The translations under genes were made by a program, and so were the position numbers. Of a stretch of DNA of 64,000 nt, positions 21,093-36,000 are shown in pieces. This DNA is from Lineus longissimus (Eukaryota; Nemertea; Pilidiophora; Heteronemertea; Lineidae). The notes beneath the pieces are model-generated. The model was not told the DNA's origin. It was given only the letters and a program-made list of their open reading frames with translations, and made no database searches. Location of the stretch: the NCBI RefSeq assembly GCF_910592395.1, contig NC_088320.1, positions 16,738,501 through 16,802,500 on the forward strand, written 5' to 3'. Every line of letters starts with the position of its first letter. Position 1 is the stretch's first letter.

Positions 21093-24000
21093 TTCAAGGT
21101 GTCTCAATGACAGTAGGATGTTCTCTTCAAAGGGTGAGATGTACTGGATGAGGAGCTAGCTATTCATGGTGTCTCAAAGCGGTAGGATGTTCTCTTCAAA
21201 GGCTGAGATATGCTGGATGAGGAGCTAGCTATTCAAGGTGTATCAAAGACAATAGGTTGTTCTCTTCAAAGGGTGAGATGTCCTGGACGAGAAGCTAGAT
21301 ATTCATGGTGTCTCAAAGACAGTAAGATGTTCTCTTCAAAGGGTGAGATGTACTGGATAAGGAGCTAGCTATTCATGGTGTCTCGAAGACAGTAGGTTGT
21401 TCTCTTCAAAGGGTGAGATATACTGGATGAGGAGCTAGTTATTCATGGTGTCTCAAAGACAGTAAGATGTTCTCTTCAAAGGGTGAGATATACTGGATGA
21501 GGAGCTAGTTATTCATGGTGTCTCAAAGACAATAGGTTGTTCTCTTCAAAGGGTGAGATGTACTGGATGAGGAGCTAGCTATTCATGGTGTCTCAAAGAC
21601 AGTAGGTTGTTCTCTTCAAAGGGTGAGATATACTGGATGAGGAGCTAGCTATTCATGGTGTCTCAAAGACAGTAAGTTGTTCTCTTCAAAGGGTGAGATG
21701 TACTGGATGAGGAGCTAGTTATTCATGGTGTCTCAAAGATAGTAGGATGTTCTCTTCAAAGGGTGAGATGTACTGGATGAGGAGCTAGCTATTCATGGTG
21801 TCTCAAAGACAGTAGGTTGTTCTCTTCAAAGGGTGAGATGTCCTGGATGAAGAGCTAGCTATTGAAGGTGTCTCAAAGACAGTAAGATGTTCTCTTCAAA
21901 GGGTGAGATGTACTGGATGAGGAGCTAGCTATTCATGGTGTCTCAAAGACAGTAGGTTGTTCTCTTCAAAGGGTGAGATATGCTGGATGAGGAGCTAGCT
22001 ATTCAAGGTGTCTCAAAGACAGTAAGATGTTCTCTTCAAAGGGTGAGATATGCTGGATGAGGAGCTAGCTATTCATGGTGTCTCAAAGACAGTAAGATGT
22101 TCTCTTCAAAGGGTGAGATATGCTGGATGAGGAGCTAGCTATTCAAGGTGTCTCAAAGACAGTAGGTTGTTCTCTTCAAAGGGTGAGATGTCCTGGATGA
22201 AGAGCTTGCTATTGAAGGTGTCTCAAAGATAGTAAGTTGTTCTCTTCAAAGGGTGAGATGTACTCGGTGAGGAGCTTGCTATTGAAGGTGTCTCAAAGAT
22301 AGTAAGTTGTTCTCTTCAAAGAGTGAGATGTACTGGATGAGGAGCTTGCTATTCAAGGTGTCTCAAAGATAGTAGGTTGTTCTCTGCAAAGGATGAGATA
22401 CTCTGGTTGAGGAGCTTGCTATTCGGTGTATCAAAGACAGTAGGATGCTCTCTTTAAAGGGTGAGATGTCCTGGATGAGGAGCTAGCTATTCAAGGTGTA
22501 TCAAAGACAGTAGGATGTTCTCTTCAAAGGGTGAGATGTACTGGATGAGGAGCTAGCTATTTAAGGTGTCACAAAGACAGTAGGATGTTCTCTTCAAAGG
22601 TTGAGATGTACTGGATGAGGAGCTAGCTATTCAAGGCGTCTCAAAGACAATAGGTTGTCCTTTTGAAAGGATGAGATGTACTGGATGAAGAGCTTGCTAT
22701 TCAAGGTGTATCAAAGGCAGTAGGATGTTCTCTTCGAAGGCCGAGATGGAATGGATGTGGAGCTCCCTATTCAGGTTGTCTCAAAGACAATAGGTTGTTC
22801 TCTCCAGAGAGTGAGATGTACTTGATGAGAAGCTAGCGATTAAAGGTGTCTCAAAGACAGTAGGATGTTCTCTTCAAAGGCTGAGATGTACTGGATGAGG
22901 AGCTAGCTATTCAAGGTGTCTCAAAGACAATAGGTTGTTCTCTTCAAAGGGTGAGATGTGCTGGATGAGGAGCTAGCTATTCAAGGTGTCTCAAAGACAG
23001 TAGGTTGTTCTCTTCAAAGGCTGAGATATGCTGGATGAGGAGCTAGCTATTCAAGGTGTCTCAAAGACATTAGGTTGTTCTCTTCAAAGGGTGAGATGTA
23101 CTGGATGAGGAGCTAGCTATTCAAGGTGTCTCAAAGACAGTAGGATGTTCTCTTCAAAGGGTGAGATGTACTGGATGAGGAGCTAGCTATTCAAGGTGTC
23201 TCAAAGACAATAGGATGTTCTCTTCAAAGGGTGAGATGTACTGGATGAGGAGCTAGCTATTCATGGTGTCTCAAAGACAGTAGGTTGTTCTCTTCAAAGG
23301 GTGAGATATGCTGGATGAGGAGCTAGCTATTCAAGGTGTCTCAAAGACAGTAAGATGTTCTCTTCAAAGGGTGAGATATGCTGGATGAGGAGCTAGCTAT
23401 TCATGGTGTCTCAAAGACAGTAAGATGTTCTCTTCAAAGGGTGAGATATGCTGGATGAGGAGCTAGCTATTCAAGGTGTCTCAAAGACAGTAGGTTGTTC
23501 TCTTCAAAGGGTGAGATGTCCTGGATGAAGAGCTTGCTATTGAAGGTGTCTCAAAGATAGTAAGTTGTTCTCTTCAAAGGGTGAGATGTACTCGGTGAGG
23601 AGCTTGCTATTGAAGGTGTCTCAAAGATAGTAAGTTGTTCTCTTCAAAGGGTGAGATGTACTGGATGAGGAGCTTGCTATTCAAGGTGTCTCAAAGATAG
23701 TAGGTTGTTCTCTGCAAAGGATGATATACTCTGGTTGAGGAGCTTGCTATTTGGTGTATCAAAGACAGTAGGATGCTCTCTTTAAAGGGTGAGATGTCCT
23801 GGATGAGGAGCTAGCTATTCAAGGTGTATCAAAGACAGTAGGATGTTCTCTTCAAAGGGTGAGATGTACTGGATGAGGAGCTAGCTATTTAAGGTGTCAC
23901 AAAGACAGTAGGATGTTCTCTTCAAAGCTTGAGATGTACTGGATGAGGAGCTAGCTATTCAAGGCGTCTCAAAGACAATAGGTTGTCCTCTTGAAAGGAT

Positions 24001-27000
24001 GAGATGTACTGGATGAAGAGCTTGCTATTCAAGGTGTATCAAAGGCAGTAGGATGTTCTCTTCAAAGGCCGAGATGGAATGGATGTGGAGCTCCCTATTC
24101 AGGTTGTCTCAAAGACAATAGGTTGTTCTCTCCAGAGAGTGAGATGTACTTGATGAGAAGCTAGCTATTAAAGGTGTCTCAAAGACAGTAGGATGTTCTC
24201 TTCAAAGGCTGAGATGTACTGGATGAGGAGCTAGCTATTCATGGTGTCTCAAAGACAGTAGGTTGGTCTCTTCAAAGGGTGAGATGTGCTGGATGAGGAG
24301 CTAGCTATTCAAGGTGTCTCAAAGAGAGTAGGATGTTCTCTTCAAAGGGTGAGATGTACTGGAAGAGGATCTTGCTATTCAAGGTGTCTCAAAGACAATA
24401 GGTTGTTCTCTTCAAGGGGTGAGATGTACTGGATGAGGAGCTAGCTATTCAAGGTGTCTCAAAGACAGTAGGTTGTTCTCTTCAAAGGGTGAGATGTACT
24501 GGATGAGGAGCTAGCTATTCAATGTGTCTCAAAGACAGTAGGTTGTTCTCTTCAAAGGGTGAGATGTACTGGATGAGGAGCTAGCTATTCAAGGTGTCTC
24601 AAAGACAGTAGGTTGTTCTCTTCAAAGGGTGAGATGTACTGGATGAGGAGCTAGCTATTCAAGGTGTCTCAAAGACAGTAGGTTGTTCTCTTCAAAGGGT
24701 GAGATGTACTGGATGAGGAGCTAGCTATTCAAGGTGTCTCAAAGACAGTAGGATGTTCTCTTCAAAGGGTGAGATGTACTGGATGAGGATCTTGCTATTC
24801 AAGGTGTCTCAAAGACAGTAGGATGTTCTCTTCAAAGGGTGAGATATGCTGGATGAGGAGCTAGCTATTCAAGGTGTCTCAAAGACAGTAGGATGTTCTC
24901 TTCAAAGGGTGAGATGTACTGGATGAGGATCTTGCTATTCAAGGTGTCTCAAAGACAGTAGGATGTTCTCTTCAAAGGGTGAGATATGCTGGATGAGGAG
25001 CTAGCTATTCAAGGTGTCTCAAAGACAGTAGGATGTTCTCTTCAAAGGGTGAGATGTACTGGATGAGGATCTTGCTATTCAAGGTGTCTCAAAGACAATA
25101 GGATGTTCTCTTCAAAGGGTGAGATATGCTGGATGAGGAGCTAGCTATTCATGGTGTCTCAAAGACAGTAGGATGTTCTCTTCAAAGGGTGAGATGTACT
25201 GGATGAGGATCTTGCTATTCAAGGTGTCTCAAAGACAATAGGATGTTCTCTTCAAAGGGTGAGATATGCTGGATGAGGAGCTAGCTATTCATGGTGTCTC
25301 AAAGACAATAGGATGTTCTCTTCAAAGGGTGAGATGTACTGGATGAGGATCTTGCTATTCAAGGTGTCTCAAAGACAATAGGATGTTCTCTTCAAAGGGT
25401 GAGATGTACTGGATGAGGAGCTTGCTATTCAAGGTGCATCAAAGAGAGTAGGTTGTTCTCTTCAAAGGGTGAGATGTACTGGATGAGGAGCTAGCTATTC
25501 ATGGTGTCTCAAAGACAGTAGGATGTTCTCTTCAAAGGGTGAGATGTACTGGATGAGGATCTTGCTATTCAAGGTGTCTCAAAGACAGTAGGATGTTCTC
25601 TTCAAAGGGTGAGGTGTACTGGATAAGGAGCTAGCTATTCAAGGTGTATCAAAGACTGTAGGTTGTTCTCTTCAAAGGGTGAGATGTACTGGATGAGGAT
25701 CTTGCTATTGAAGGTGTCTCAAAGACAGTAGGATGTTCTCTTCAAAGGGTGAGATATGCTGGATGAGGAGCTAGCTATTCAAGGTGTCTCAAAGACAGTA
25801 GGATGTTCTCTTCAAAGGGTGAGATATACTGGATGAAGAGCTAGCTATTCAAGGTGTCTCAAAAACAGTAGGATGTTCTCTTCAAAGGGTGAGATATGCT
25901 GGATGAGGAGCTAGCTATTCAAGGTGTCTCAAAGACAGTAGGTTGTTCTCTTCAAAGGGTGAGATGTACTGGATGAGGATCTTGCTATTCAAGGTGTCTC
26001 AAAGACAGTAGGATGTTCTCTTCAAAGGGTGAGATGTACTGGATGAGGAGCTAGCTATTCAAGGTGTGTCAAAGACAATAGGTTGTTCTCTTCAAAGGGT
26101 GAGATGTACTGGATGAGGATCTTGCTATTCAAGGTGTCTCAAAGACAGTAGGATGTTCTCTTCAAAGGGTGAGATGTACTGGATGAGGAGCTAGCTATTC
26201 AAGGTGTATCAAAGACAATAGGTTGTTCTCTTCAAAGGGTGAGATGTACTGGATGAGGATCTTGCTATTCAAGGTGTCTCAAAGACAGTAGGATGTTCTC
26301 TTCAAAGGGTGAGATGTACTGGATGAGGAGCTAGCTATTCATGGTGTCTCAAAGACAGTAGGATGTTCTCTTCAAAGGGTGAGATGTACTGGATGAGGAG
26401 CTAGCTATTCATGGTGTCTCAAAGACAGTAGGATGTTCTCTTCAACGGGTGAGATGTACTGGATGAGGAGCTAGCTATTCATGGTGTCTCAAAGCGGTAG
26501 GATGTTCTCTTCAAAGGGTGAGATGTACTGGATGAGGAGCTAGCTTTCATGGTGTCTCAAATACAGTAGGATGTTCTCTTCAAAGGGTGTGATGTACTGG
26601 ATGAGGAGCTAGCTATTCATGGTGTCTCAAAGACAATAGGTTGTTCTCTTCAAAGGGTGAGATGTACTGGATGAGGAGCTAGCTATTCATGGTGTCTCAA
26701 AGATAGTAGGTTGTTCTCTTCAAAGGGTGAGATATGCTGGATGAGGAGCTAGCTATTCAAGGTGTCTCAAAGACAGTAGGTTGTTCTCTTCAAAGGGTGA
26801 GATGTACTGGATGAGGATCTTGCTATTCAAGGTGTCTCAAAGACAATAGGTTGTTCTCTTCAAAGGGTGAGATGTACTGGATGAGGAGCTAGCTATTCAA
26901 GGTGTCTCAAAGACAATAGGATGTTCTCTTCAAAGTGTGAGATGTACTGGATGAGGAGCTAGCTATTCATGGTGTCTCAAAGACAATAGGTTGTTCTCTT

Positions 27001-30000
27001 CAAAGGGTGAGATATACTGGATGAGGAGCTAGCTATTCATGGTGTATCAAAGACAATAGGATGTTCTCTTCAAAGGGTGAGATGTACTGGATGAGGAGCT
27101 AGTTATTCAAGGTGTCTCAAAGACAATAGGTTGTTCTCTTCAAAGGGTGAGATGTACTGGATGAGGAGCTAGCTATTCAAGGTGTCTCAAAGACAATAGG
27201 ATGTTCTCTTCAAAGGGTGAGATGTCCTGGATGAGGAGCTAGCTATTCAAGGTGTCTCAAAGACAGTAGGATGTTCTCTTCAAAGGGTGAGATGTACTGG
27301 ATGAGGATCTTGCTATTCAAGGTGTCTCAAAGACAGTAGGATGTTCTCTTCAAAGGGCGAGATGTACTGGATGAGGATCTTGCTATTCAAGGTGTCTCAA
27401 AGACAGTAGGATGTTCTCTTCAAAGGGTGAGATGTACTGGATGAGGAGCTAGCTATTCAAGGTGTCTCAAAGACAGTAGGATGTTCTCTTCAAAGGGTGA
27501 GATGTACTGGATGAGGATCTTGCTATTCAAGGTGTCTCAAAGACAGTAGGATGTTCTCTTCAAAGGGCGAGATGTACTGGATGAGGATCTTGCTATTCAA
27601 GGTGTCTCAAAGACAGTAGGATGTTCTCTTCAAAGGCTGAGATATGCTGGATGAGGAGCTTGCTATTCAAGGTGTCTCAAAGACAATAGGTTGTTCTCTT
27701 CAAAGGGTGAGATGTACTGGATGAGGAGCTAGCTATTCAATGTGTCTCAAAGACAATAGGATGTTCTCTTCAAAGGGTGAGATGTACTGGATGAGGAGCA
27801 TGCTATTCAAGGTGTCTCAAAGACAATAGGTTGTTCTATTCAAAGGGTGAGATGTACTGGATGAGGATCTTGCTATTCAAGGTGTCTCAAAGACAGTAGG
27901 ATGTTCTCTTCAAAGGGTGAGATGTACTGGATGAGGATCTTGCTATTCAAGGTGTCTCAAAGACAGTAGGATGTTCTCTTCAAAGGGTGAGATGTACTGG
28001 ATGAGGATCTTGCTATTCAAGGTGTATCAAAGAGAGTAGGTTGTTCTCTTCAAAGGGTGAGATGTACTGGATGAGGAGCTAGCTATTCATGGTGTCTCAA
28101 AGACAGTAGGATGTTCTCTTCAAAGGGTGAGATGTACTGGATGAGGAGCTTGCTATTCAAGGTGTCTCAAAGACAATAGGTTGTTCTCTTCAAATGGTGA
28201 GATGTACTGGATGAGGATCTTGCTATTCAAGGTGCCTCAAAGACAATAGGTTGTTCTCTTCAAAGGGTGAGATGTGCTGGATGAGGAGCTAGCTATTCAA
28301 GGTGTCTCAAAGACAATAGGTTGTTCTCTTCAAAGGGTGAGATATGCTGGATGAGGAGCTAGCTATTCAAGGTGTCTCAAAGACAGTAGGATGTTCTCTT
28401 CAAAGGGTGAGATGTACTGGATGAGGAGCTAGCTATTCAAGGTGTCTCAAAGACGGTAGGATGTTCTCTTCAAAGGGTGAGATGTACTGGATGAGGAGCT
28501 TGCTATTCAAGGTGTCTCAAAGACAATAGGTTGTTCTCTTCAAAGGGTGAGATATGCTGGATGAGGAGCTAGCTATTCAAGGTGTATCAAAGACAGTAGG
28601 TTGTTCTCTTCAAAGGGTGAGATATGCTGGATGAGGAGCTAGCTATTCAGGGTGTCTTAAAGACAGTAGGATGTTCTCTTCAAAGGGTGAGATATGCTGG
28701 ATGAGGAGCTAGCTACTCAAGGTGTATCAAAGACAATAGGTTGTTCTCTTCAAAGGGTGAGATGTACTGGATGAGGAGCTAGCTATTCATGGTGTCTCAA
28801 AGATAGTAGGTTGTTCTCTTCAAAAGGTGAGATATGCTGGATGAGGAGCTAGCTATTCAGGGTGTCTTAAAGACAGTAGGATGTTCTCTTCAAAGGCTGA
28901 GATATGCTGGATGAGGAGCTAGCTATTCAAGGTGTATCAAAGACAGTAGGTTGTTCTCTTCAAAGGGTGAGATATGCTGGATGAGGAGCTAGCTATTCAG
29001 GGTGTCTTAAAGACAGTAGGATGTTCTCTTCAAAGGGTGAGATATGCTGGATGAGGAGCTAGCTACTCAAGGTGTATCAAAGACAATAGGTTGTTCTCTT
29101 CAAAGGGTGAGATGTACTGGATGAGGAGCTAGCTATTCATGGTGTCTCAAAGATAGTAGGTTGTTCTCTTCAAAGGGTGAGATATGCTGGATGAGGAGCT
29201 AGCTATTCAAGGTGTATCAAAGACAATAGGTTGTTCTCTTCAAAGGGTGAGATGTACTGGATGAGGAGCTAGCTATTCATGGTGTCTCAAAGATAGTAGG
29301 TTGTTCTCTTCAAAGGGTGAGATATGCTGGATGAGCAGCTAGCTATTCAAGGTGTCTCAAAGACAGTAGGATGTTCTCTTCAAAGAGTGAGATGTACTGG
29401 ATGAGGAGCTTGCTATTCAAGGTGTCTCAAAGACAATAGGTTGTTCTCTTCAAAGGGTGAGATATGTTGAATGAGGAGCTAGCTATTCAAGGTGTCTCAA
29501 AGACAGTAGGATGTTCTCTTCAAAGGGTGAGATGTACTGGATGAGGAGCTAGCTATTCAAGGTGTCTCAAAGACAGTAGGATGTTCTCTTCAAAGGGTGA
29601 GATATGCTGGATGAGGAGCTAGCTATTCAAGGTGTATCAAAGACAATAGGTTGTTCTCTTCAAAGGGTGAGATGTACTGGATGAGGAGCTTGCTGTTCAA
29701 GGTGTCTCAAAGACAATAGCTTGTTCTCTTCAAAGGGTGAGATGTGCTGGATGAGGAGCTAGCTATTCAAGGTGTATCAAAGACAATAGGTTGTTCTCTT
29801 CAAAGGGTGAGATGTACTGGATGAGGAGCTAGCTATTCAAGGTGTATCAAAGACAATAGGTTGTTCTCTTCAAAGGGTGAGATGTACTGGATGAGGAGCT
29901 TGCTGTTCAAGGTGTCTCAAAGACAATAGCTTGTTCTCTTCAAAGGGTGAGATGTGCTGGATGAGGAGCTAGCTATTCAAGGTGTATCAAAGACAATAGG

Positions 30001-33000
30001 TTGTTCTCTTCAAAGGGTGAGATATGCTGGATGAGGAGCTAGCTATTCAAGGTGTATCAAAGACAATAGGTTGTTCTCTTCAAAGGGTGAGATGTACTGG
30101 ATGAGGAGCTTGCTGTTCAAGGTGTCTCAAAGACAATAGCTTGTTCTCTTCAAAGGGTGAGATGTGCTGGATGAGGAGCTAGCTATTCAAGGTGTATCAA
30201 AGACAATAGGTTGTTCTCTTCAAAGGGTGAGATGTGCTGGATGAGGAGCTAGCTATTCAAGGTGTATCAAAGACAGTAGGATGTTCTCTTCAAAGGGTGA
30301 GATGTACTGGATGAGGAGCTTGCTATTCAAGGTGTCTCAAAGACAATAGGTTGTTCTCTTCAAAGGGTGAGATATGCTGGATGAGGAGCTAGCTATTCAA
30401 GGTGTCTCAAAGACAGTAGGATGTTCTCTTCAAAGGGTGAGATATGCAGGATGAGGAGCTAGCTATTCAAGGTGTCTCAAAGACAGTAGGTTGTTCTCTT
30501 CAAAGGGTGAGATGTACTGGATGAGGATCTTGCTATTCAAGGTGTCTCAAAGACAATAGGTTGTTCTCTTCAAAGGGTGAGATGTACTGGATGAGGAGCT
30601 TGCTATTCAAGGTGTCTCAAAGACAATAGGATGTTCTCTTCAAAGGGTGAGATGTACTGGATGAGGAGCTAGCTATTCAAGGTGTCTCAAAGACAATAGG
30701 TTGTTCTCTTCAAAGGGTGAGATGTACTGGATGAGGAGCTAGCTATTCAAGGTGTATCAAAGACAGTAGGATGTTCTCTTCAAAGGGTGAGATGTACTGG
30801 ATGAGGAGCTAGCTATTCAAGGTGTCTCAAAGACAGTAGGATGTTCTCTTCAAAGGGTGAGATGTACTGGATGAGGATCTTGCTATTCAAGGTGTCTCAA
30901 AGACAGTAGGATGTTCTCTTCAAAGGGTGAGGTGTACTGGATAAGGAGCTAGCTATTCAAGGTGTATCAAAGACAGTAGGTTGTTCTCTTCAAAGGGTGA
31001 GATGTACTGGATGAGGATCTTGCTATTCAAGGTGTCTCAAAGACAGTAGGATGTTATCTTCAAAGGGTGAGATATGCTGGATGAGGAGCTAGCTATTCAA
31101 GGTGTCTCAAAGACAGTAGGATGTTCTCTTCAAAGGGTGAGATATACTGGATGAAGAGCTAGCTATTCAAGGTGTCTCAAAGACAGTAGGATGTTCTCTT
31201 CAAAGGGTGAGATATGCTGGATGAGGAGCTAGCTATTCAAGGTGTATCAAAGACAATAGGTTGTTCTCTTCAAAGGGTGAGATGTACTGGATGAGGAGCT
31301 TGCTGTTCAAGGTGTCTCAAAGACAATAGCTTGTTCTCTTCAAAGGGTGAGATGTGCTGGATGAGGAGCTAGCTATTCAAGGTGTATCAAAGACAATAGG
31401 TTGTTCTCTTCAAAGGGTGAGATGTACTGGATGAGGAGCTAGCTATTCATGGTGTCTCAAAGATAGTAGGTTGTTCTCTTTAAAGGGTGAGATATGCTGG
31501 ATGAGGAGCTAGCTATTCAAGGTGTCTCAAAGACAGTAGGATGTTCTCTTCAAAGGGTGAGATATGCTGGATGAGGAGCTAGCTATTCAAGGTGTATCAA
31601 AGACAGTAGGATGTTCTCTTCAAAGGGTGAGATGTACTGGATGAGGAGCTTGCTATTCAAGGTGTCTCAAAGACAATAGGTTGTTCTCTTCAAAGGGTGA
31701 GATATGCTGGATGAGGAGCTAGCTATTCAAGGTGTCTCAAAGACAGTAGGATGTTCTCTTCAAAGGGTGAGATATGCAGGATGAGGAGCTAGCTATTCAA
31801 GGTGTCTCAAAGACAGTAGGTTGTTCTCTTCAAAGGGTGAGATGTACTGGATGAGGATCTTGCTATTCAAGGTGTCTCAAAGACAATAGGTTGTTCTCTT
31901 CAAAGGGTGAGATGTACTGGATGAGGAGCTTGCTATTCAAGGTGTCTCAAAGACAATAGGATGTTCTCTTCAAAGGGTGAGATGTACTGGATGAGGAGCT
32001 AGCTATTCAAGGTGTCTCAAAGACAATAGGTTGTTCTCTTCAAAGGGTGAGATGTACTGGATGAGGAGCTAGCTATTCAAGGTGTATTAAAGACAATAGG
32101 ATGTTCTCTTCAAAGGGTGAGATGTACTGGATGAGGAGCTAGCTATTCAAGGTGTCTCAAAGACAGTAGGATGTTCTCTTCAAAGGGTGAGATGTACTGG
32201 ATGAGGATCTTGCTATTCAAGGTGTCTCAAAGACAGTAGGATGTTCTCTTCAAAGGGTGAGGTGTACTGGATAAGGAGCTAGCTATTCAAGGTGTATCAA
32301 AGACAGTAGGTTGTTCTCTTCAAAGGGTGAGATGTACTGGATGAGGATCTTGCTATTCACGGTGTCTCAAAGACAGTAGGATGTTCTCTTCAAAGGGTGA
32401 GATATGCTGGATGAGGAGCTAGCTATTCAAGGTGTCTCAAAGACAGTAGGATGTTCTCTTCAAAGGGTGAGATATACTGGATGAAGAGCTAGCTATTCAA
32501 GGTGTCTCAAAGACAGTAGGATGTTCTCTTCAAAGGGTGAGATATGCTGGATGAGGAGCTAGCTATTCAAGGTGTCTCAAAGACAGTAGGTTGTTCTCTT
32601 CAAAGGGTGAGATGTACTGGATGAGGATCTTGCTATTCAAGGTGTCTCAAAGACAGTAGGATGTTCTCTTCAAAGGGTGAGATATACTGGATGAGGAGCT
32701 AGCTATTCAAGGTGTGTCAAAGACAATAGGTTGTTCTCTTCAAAGGGTGAGATGTACTGGATGAGGATCTTGCTATTCAAGGTGTCTCAAAGACAGTAGG
32801 ATGTTCTCTTCAAAGGGTGAGATGTACTGGATGAGGAGCTAGCTATTCAAGGTGTATCAAAGACAATAGGTTGTTCTCTTCAAAGGGTGAGATGTACTGG
32901 ATGAGGATCTTGCTATTCAAGGTGTCTCAAAGACAGTAGGATGTTCTCTTCAAAGGGTGAGATGTACTGGATGAGGAGCTAGCTATTCATGGTGTCTCAA

Positions 33001-36000
33001 AGACAGTAGGATGTTCTCTTCAAAGGGTGAGATGTACTGGATGAGGAGCTAGCTATTCATGGTGTCTCAAAGACAGTAGGATGTTCTCTTCAACGGGTGA
33101 GATGTACTGGATGAGGAGCTAGCTATTCATGGTGTCTCAAAGCGGTAGGATGTTCTCTTCAAAGGGTGAGATGTACTGGATGAGGAGCTAGCTATTCATG
33201 GTGTCTCAAATACAGTAGGATGTTCTCTTCATAGGGTGTGATGTACTGGATGAGGAGCTAGCTATTCATGGTGTCTCAAAGACAATAGGTTGTTCTCTTC
33301 AAAGGGTGAGATGTACTGGATGAGGAGCTAGCTATTCATGGTGTCTCAAAGATAGTAGGTTGTTCTCCTCAAAGGGTGAGATATGCTGGATGAGGAGCTA
33401 GCTATTCAAGGTGTATCAAAGACAATAGGTTGTTCTCTTCAAAGGGTGAGATGTACTGGATGAGGAGCTAGCTATTCATGGTGTTTCAAAGATAGTAGGT
33501 TGTTCTCTTCAAAGGGTGAGATATGCTGGATGAGCAGCTAGCTATTCAAGGTGTCTCAAAGACAGTAGGATGTTCTCTTCAAAGGGTGAGATATGCTGGA
33601 TGAGGAGCTAGCTATTCAAGGTGTATCAAAGACAGTAGGATGTTCTCTTCAAAGGGTGAGATGTACTGGATGAGGAGCTTGCTATTCAAGGTGTCTCAAA
33701 GACAATAGGTTGTTCTCTTCAAAGGGTGAGATATGCTGGATGAGGAGCTAGCTATTCAAGGTGTCTCAAAGACAGTAGGATGTTCTCTTCAAAGGGTGAG
33801 ATGCACTGGATGAGGAGCTTGCTATTCAAGGTTTCTCAAAGACAATAGGTTGTTCTCTTCAAAGGGTGAGATATGCTGGATGAGGAGCTAGCTATTCAAG
33901 GTGTCTCAAAGACAGTAGGATGTTCTCTTCAAAGGGTGAGATATGCTGGATGAGGAGCTAGCTATTCAAGGTGTCTCAAAGACAGTAGGTTGTTCTCTTC
34001 AAAGGGTGAGATGTACTGGATGAGGATCTTGCTATTCAAGGTGTCTCAAAGACAATAGGTTGTTCTCTTCAAAGGGTGAGATGTACTGGATGAGGAGCTA
34101 GCTATTCAAGGTGTCTCAAAGACAATAGGATGTTCTCTTCAAAGGGTGAGATGTACTGGATGAGGAGCTAGCTATTCATGGTGTCTCAAAGACAATAGGT
34201 TGTTCTCTTCAAAGGGTGAGATGTACTGGATGAGGAGCTACCTATTCATGGTGTCTCAAAGATAGTAGGTTGTTCTCTTCAAAGGGTGAGATATGCTGGA
34301 TGAGGAGCTAGCTATTCAAGGTGTATCAAAGACAATAGGTTGTTCTCTTCAAAGGGTGAGATGTACTGGATGAGGAGCTAGCTATTCATGGTGTCTCAAA
34401 GACAGTAGGTTGTTCTCTTCAAAGGGTGAGATATGCTGGATGAGGAGCTAGCTATTCAAGGTGTCTCAAAGACAGTAGGATGTTCTCTTCAAAGGGTGAG
34501 ATATGCTGGATGAGGAGCTAGCTATTCAAGGTGTATCAAAGACAGTAGGATGTTCTCTTCAAAGGGTGAGATGTACTGGATGAGGAGCTTGCTATTCAAG
34601 GTGTCTCAAAGACAATAGGTTGTTCTCTTCAAAGGGTGAGATATGCTGGATGAGGAGCTAGCTATTCAAGGTGTCTCAAAGACAGTAGGATGTTCTCTTC
34701 AAAGGGTGAGATGCACTGGATGAGGAGCTTGCTATTCAAGGTTTCTCAAAGACAATAGGTTGTTCTCTTCAAAGGGTGAGATTTGCTGGATGAGGAGCTA
34801 GCTATTCAAGGTGTCTCAAAGACAGTAGGATGTTCTCTTCAAAGGGTGAGATATGCTGGATGAGGAGCTAGCTATTCAAGGTGTCTCAAAGACAGTAGGT
34901 TGTTCTCTTCAAAGGGTGAGATGTACTGGATGAGGATCTTGCTATTCAAGGTGTCTCAAAGACAATAGGTTGTTCTCTTCAAAGGGTGAGATGTACTGGA
35001 TGAGGAGCTAGCTATTCAAGGTGTCTCAAAGACAATAGGATGTTCTCTTCAAAGGGTGAGATGTACTGGATGAGGAGCTAGCTATTCAAGGTGTCTCAAA
35101 GACAATAGGTTGTTCTCTTCAAAGAGTGAGATGTACTGGATGAGGAGCTAGCTATTCAAGGTGTATCAAAGACAATAGGATGTTCTCTTCAAAGGGTGAG
35201 ATGTACTGGATGAGGAGCTAGTTATTCAAGGTGTCTCAAAGACAATAGGTTGTTCTCTTCAAAGGGTGAGATGTACTGGATGAGGAGCTAGCTATTCAAG
35301 GTGTCTCAAAGACAATAGGATGTTCTCTTCAAAGGGTGAGATGTCCTGGATGAGGAGCTAGCTATTCAAGGTGTCTCAAAGACAGTAGGATGTTCTCTTC
35401 AAAGGGTGAGATGTACTGGATGAGGATCTTGCTATTCAAGGTGTCTCAAAGACAGTAGGATGTTCTCTTCAAAGGGCGAGATGTACTGGATGAGGATCTT
35501 GCTATTCAAGGTGTCTCAAAGACAGTAGGATGTTCTCTTCAAAGGGTGAGATGTACTGCATGAGGAGCTAGCTATTCAAGGTGTCTCAAAGACAGTAGGA
35601 TGTTCTCTTCAAAGGGCGAGATGTACTGGATGAGGATCTTGCTATTCAAGGTGTCTCAAAGACAGTAGGATGTTCTCTTCAAAGGCTGAGATATGCTGGA
35701 TGAGGAGCTTGCTATTCAAGGTGTCTCAAAGACAATAGGTTGTTCTCTTCAAAGGGTGAGATGTACTGGATGAGGAGCTAGCTATTCAAGGTGTCTCAAA
35801 GACAATAGGATGTTCTCTTCAAAGGGTGAGATGTACTGGATGAGGAGCTTGCTATTCAAGGTGTCTCAAAGACAATAGGTTGTTCTCTTCAAAGGGTGAG
35901 ATGTACTGGATGAGGAGCTAGCTATTCAAGGTGTCTCAAAGACAATAGGATGTTCTCTTCAAAGGGTGAGATGTACTGGATGAGGAGCTTGCTATTCAAG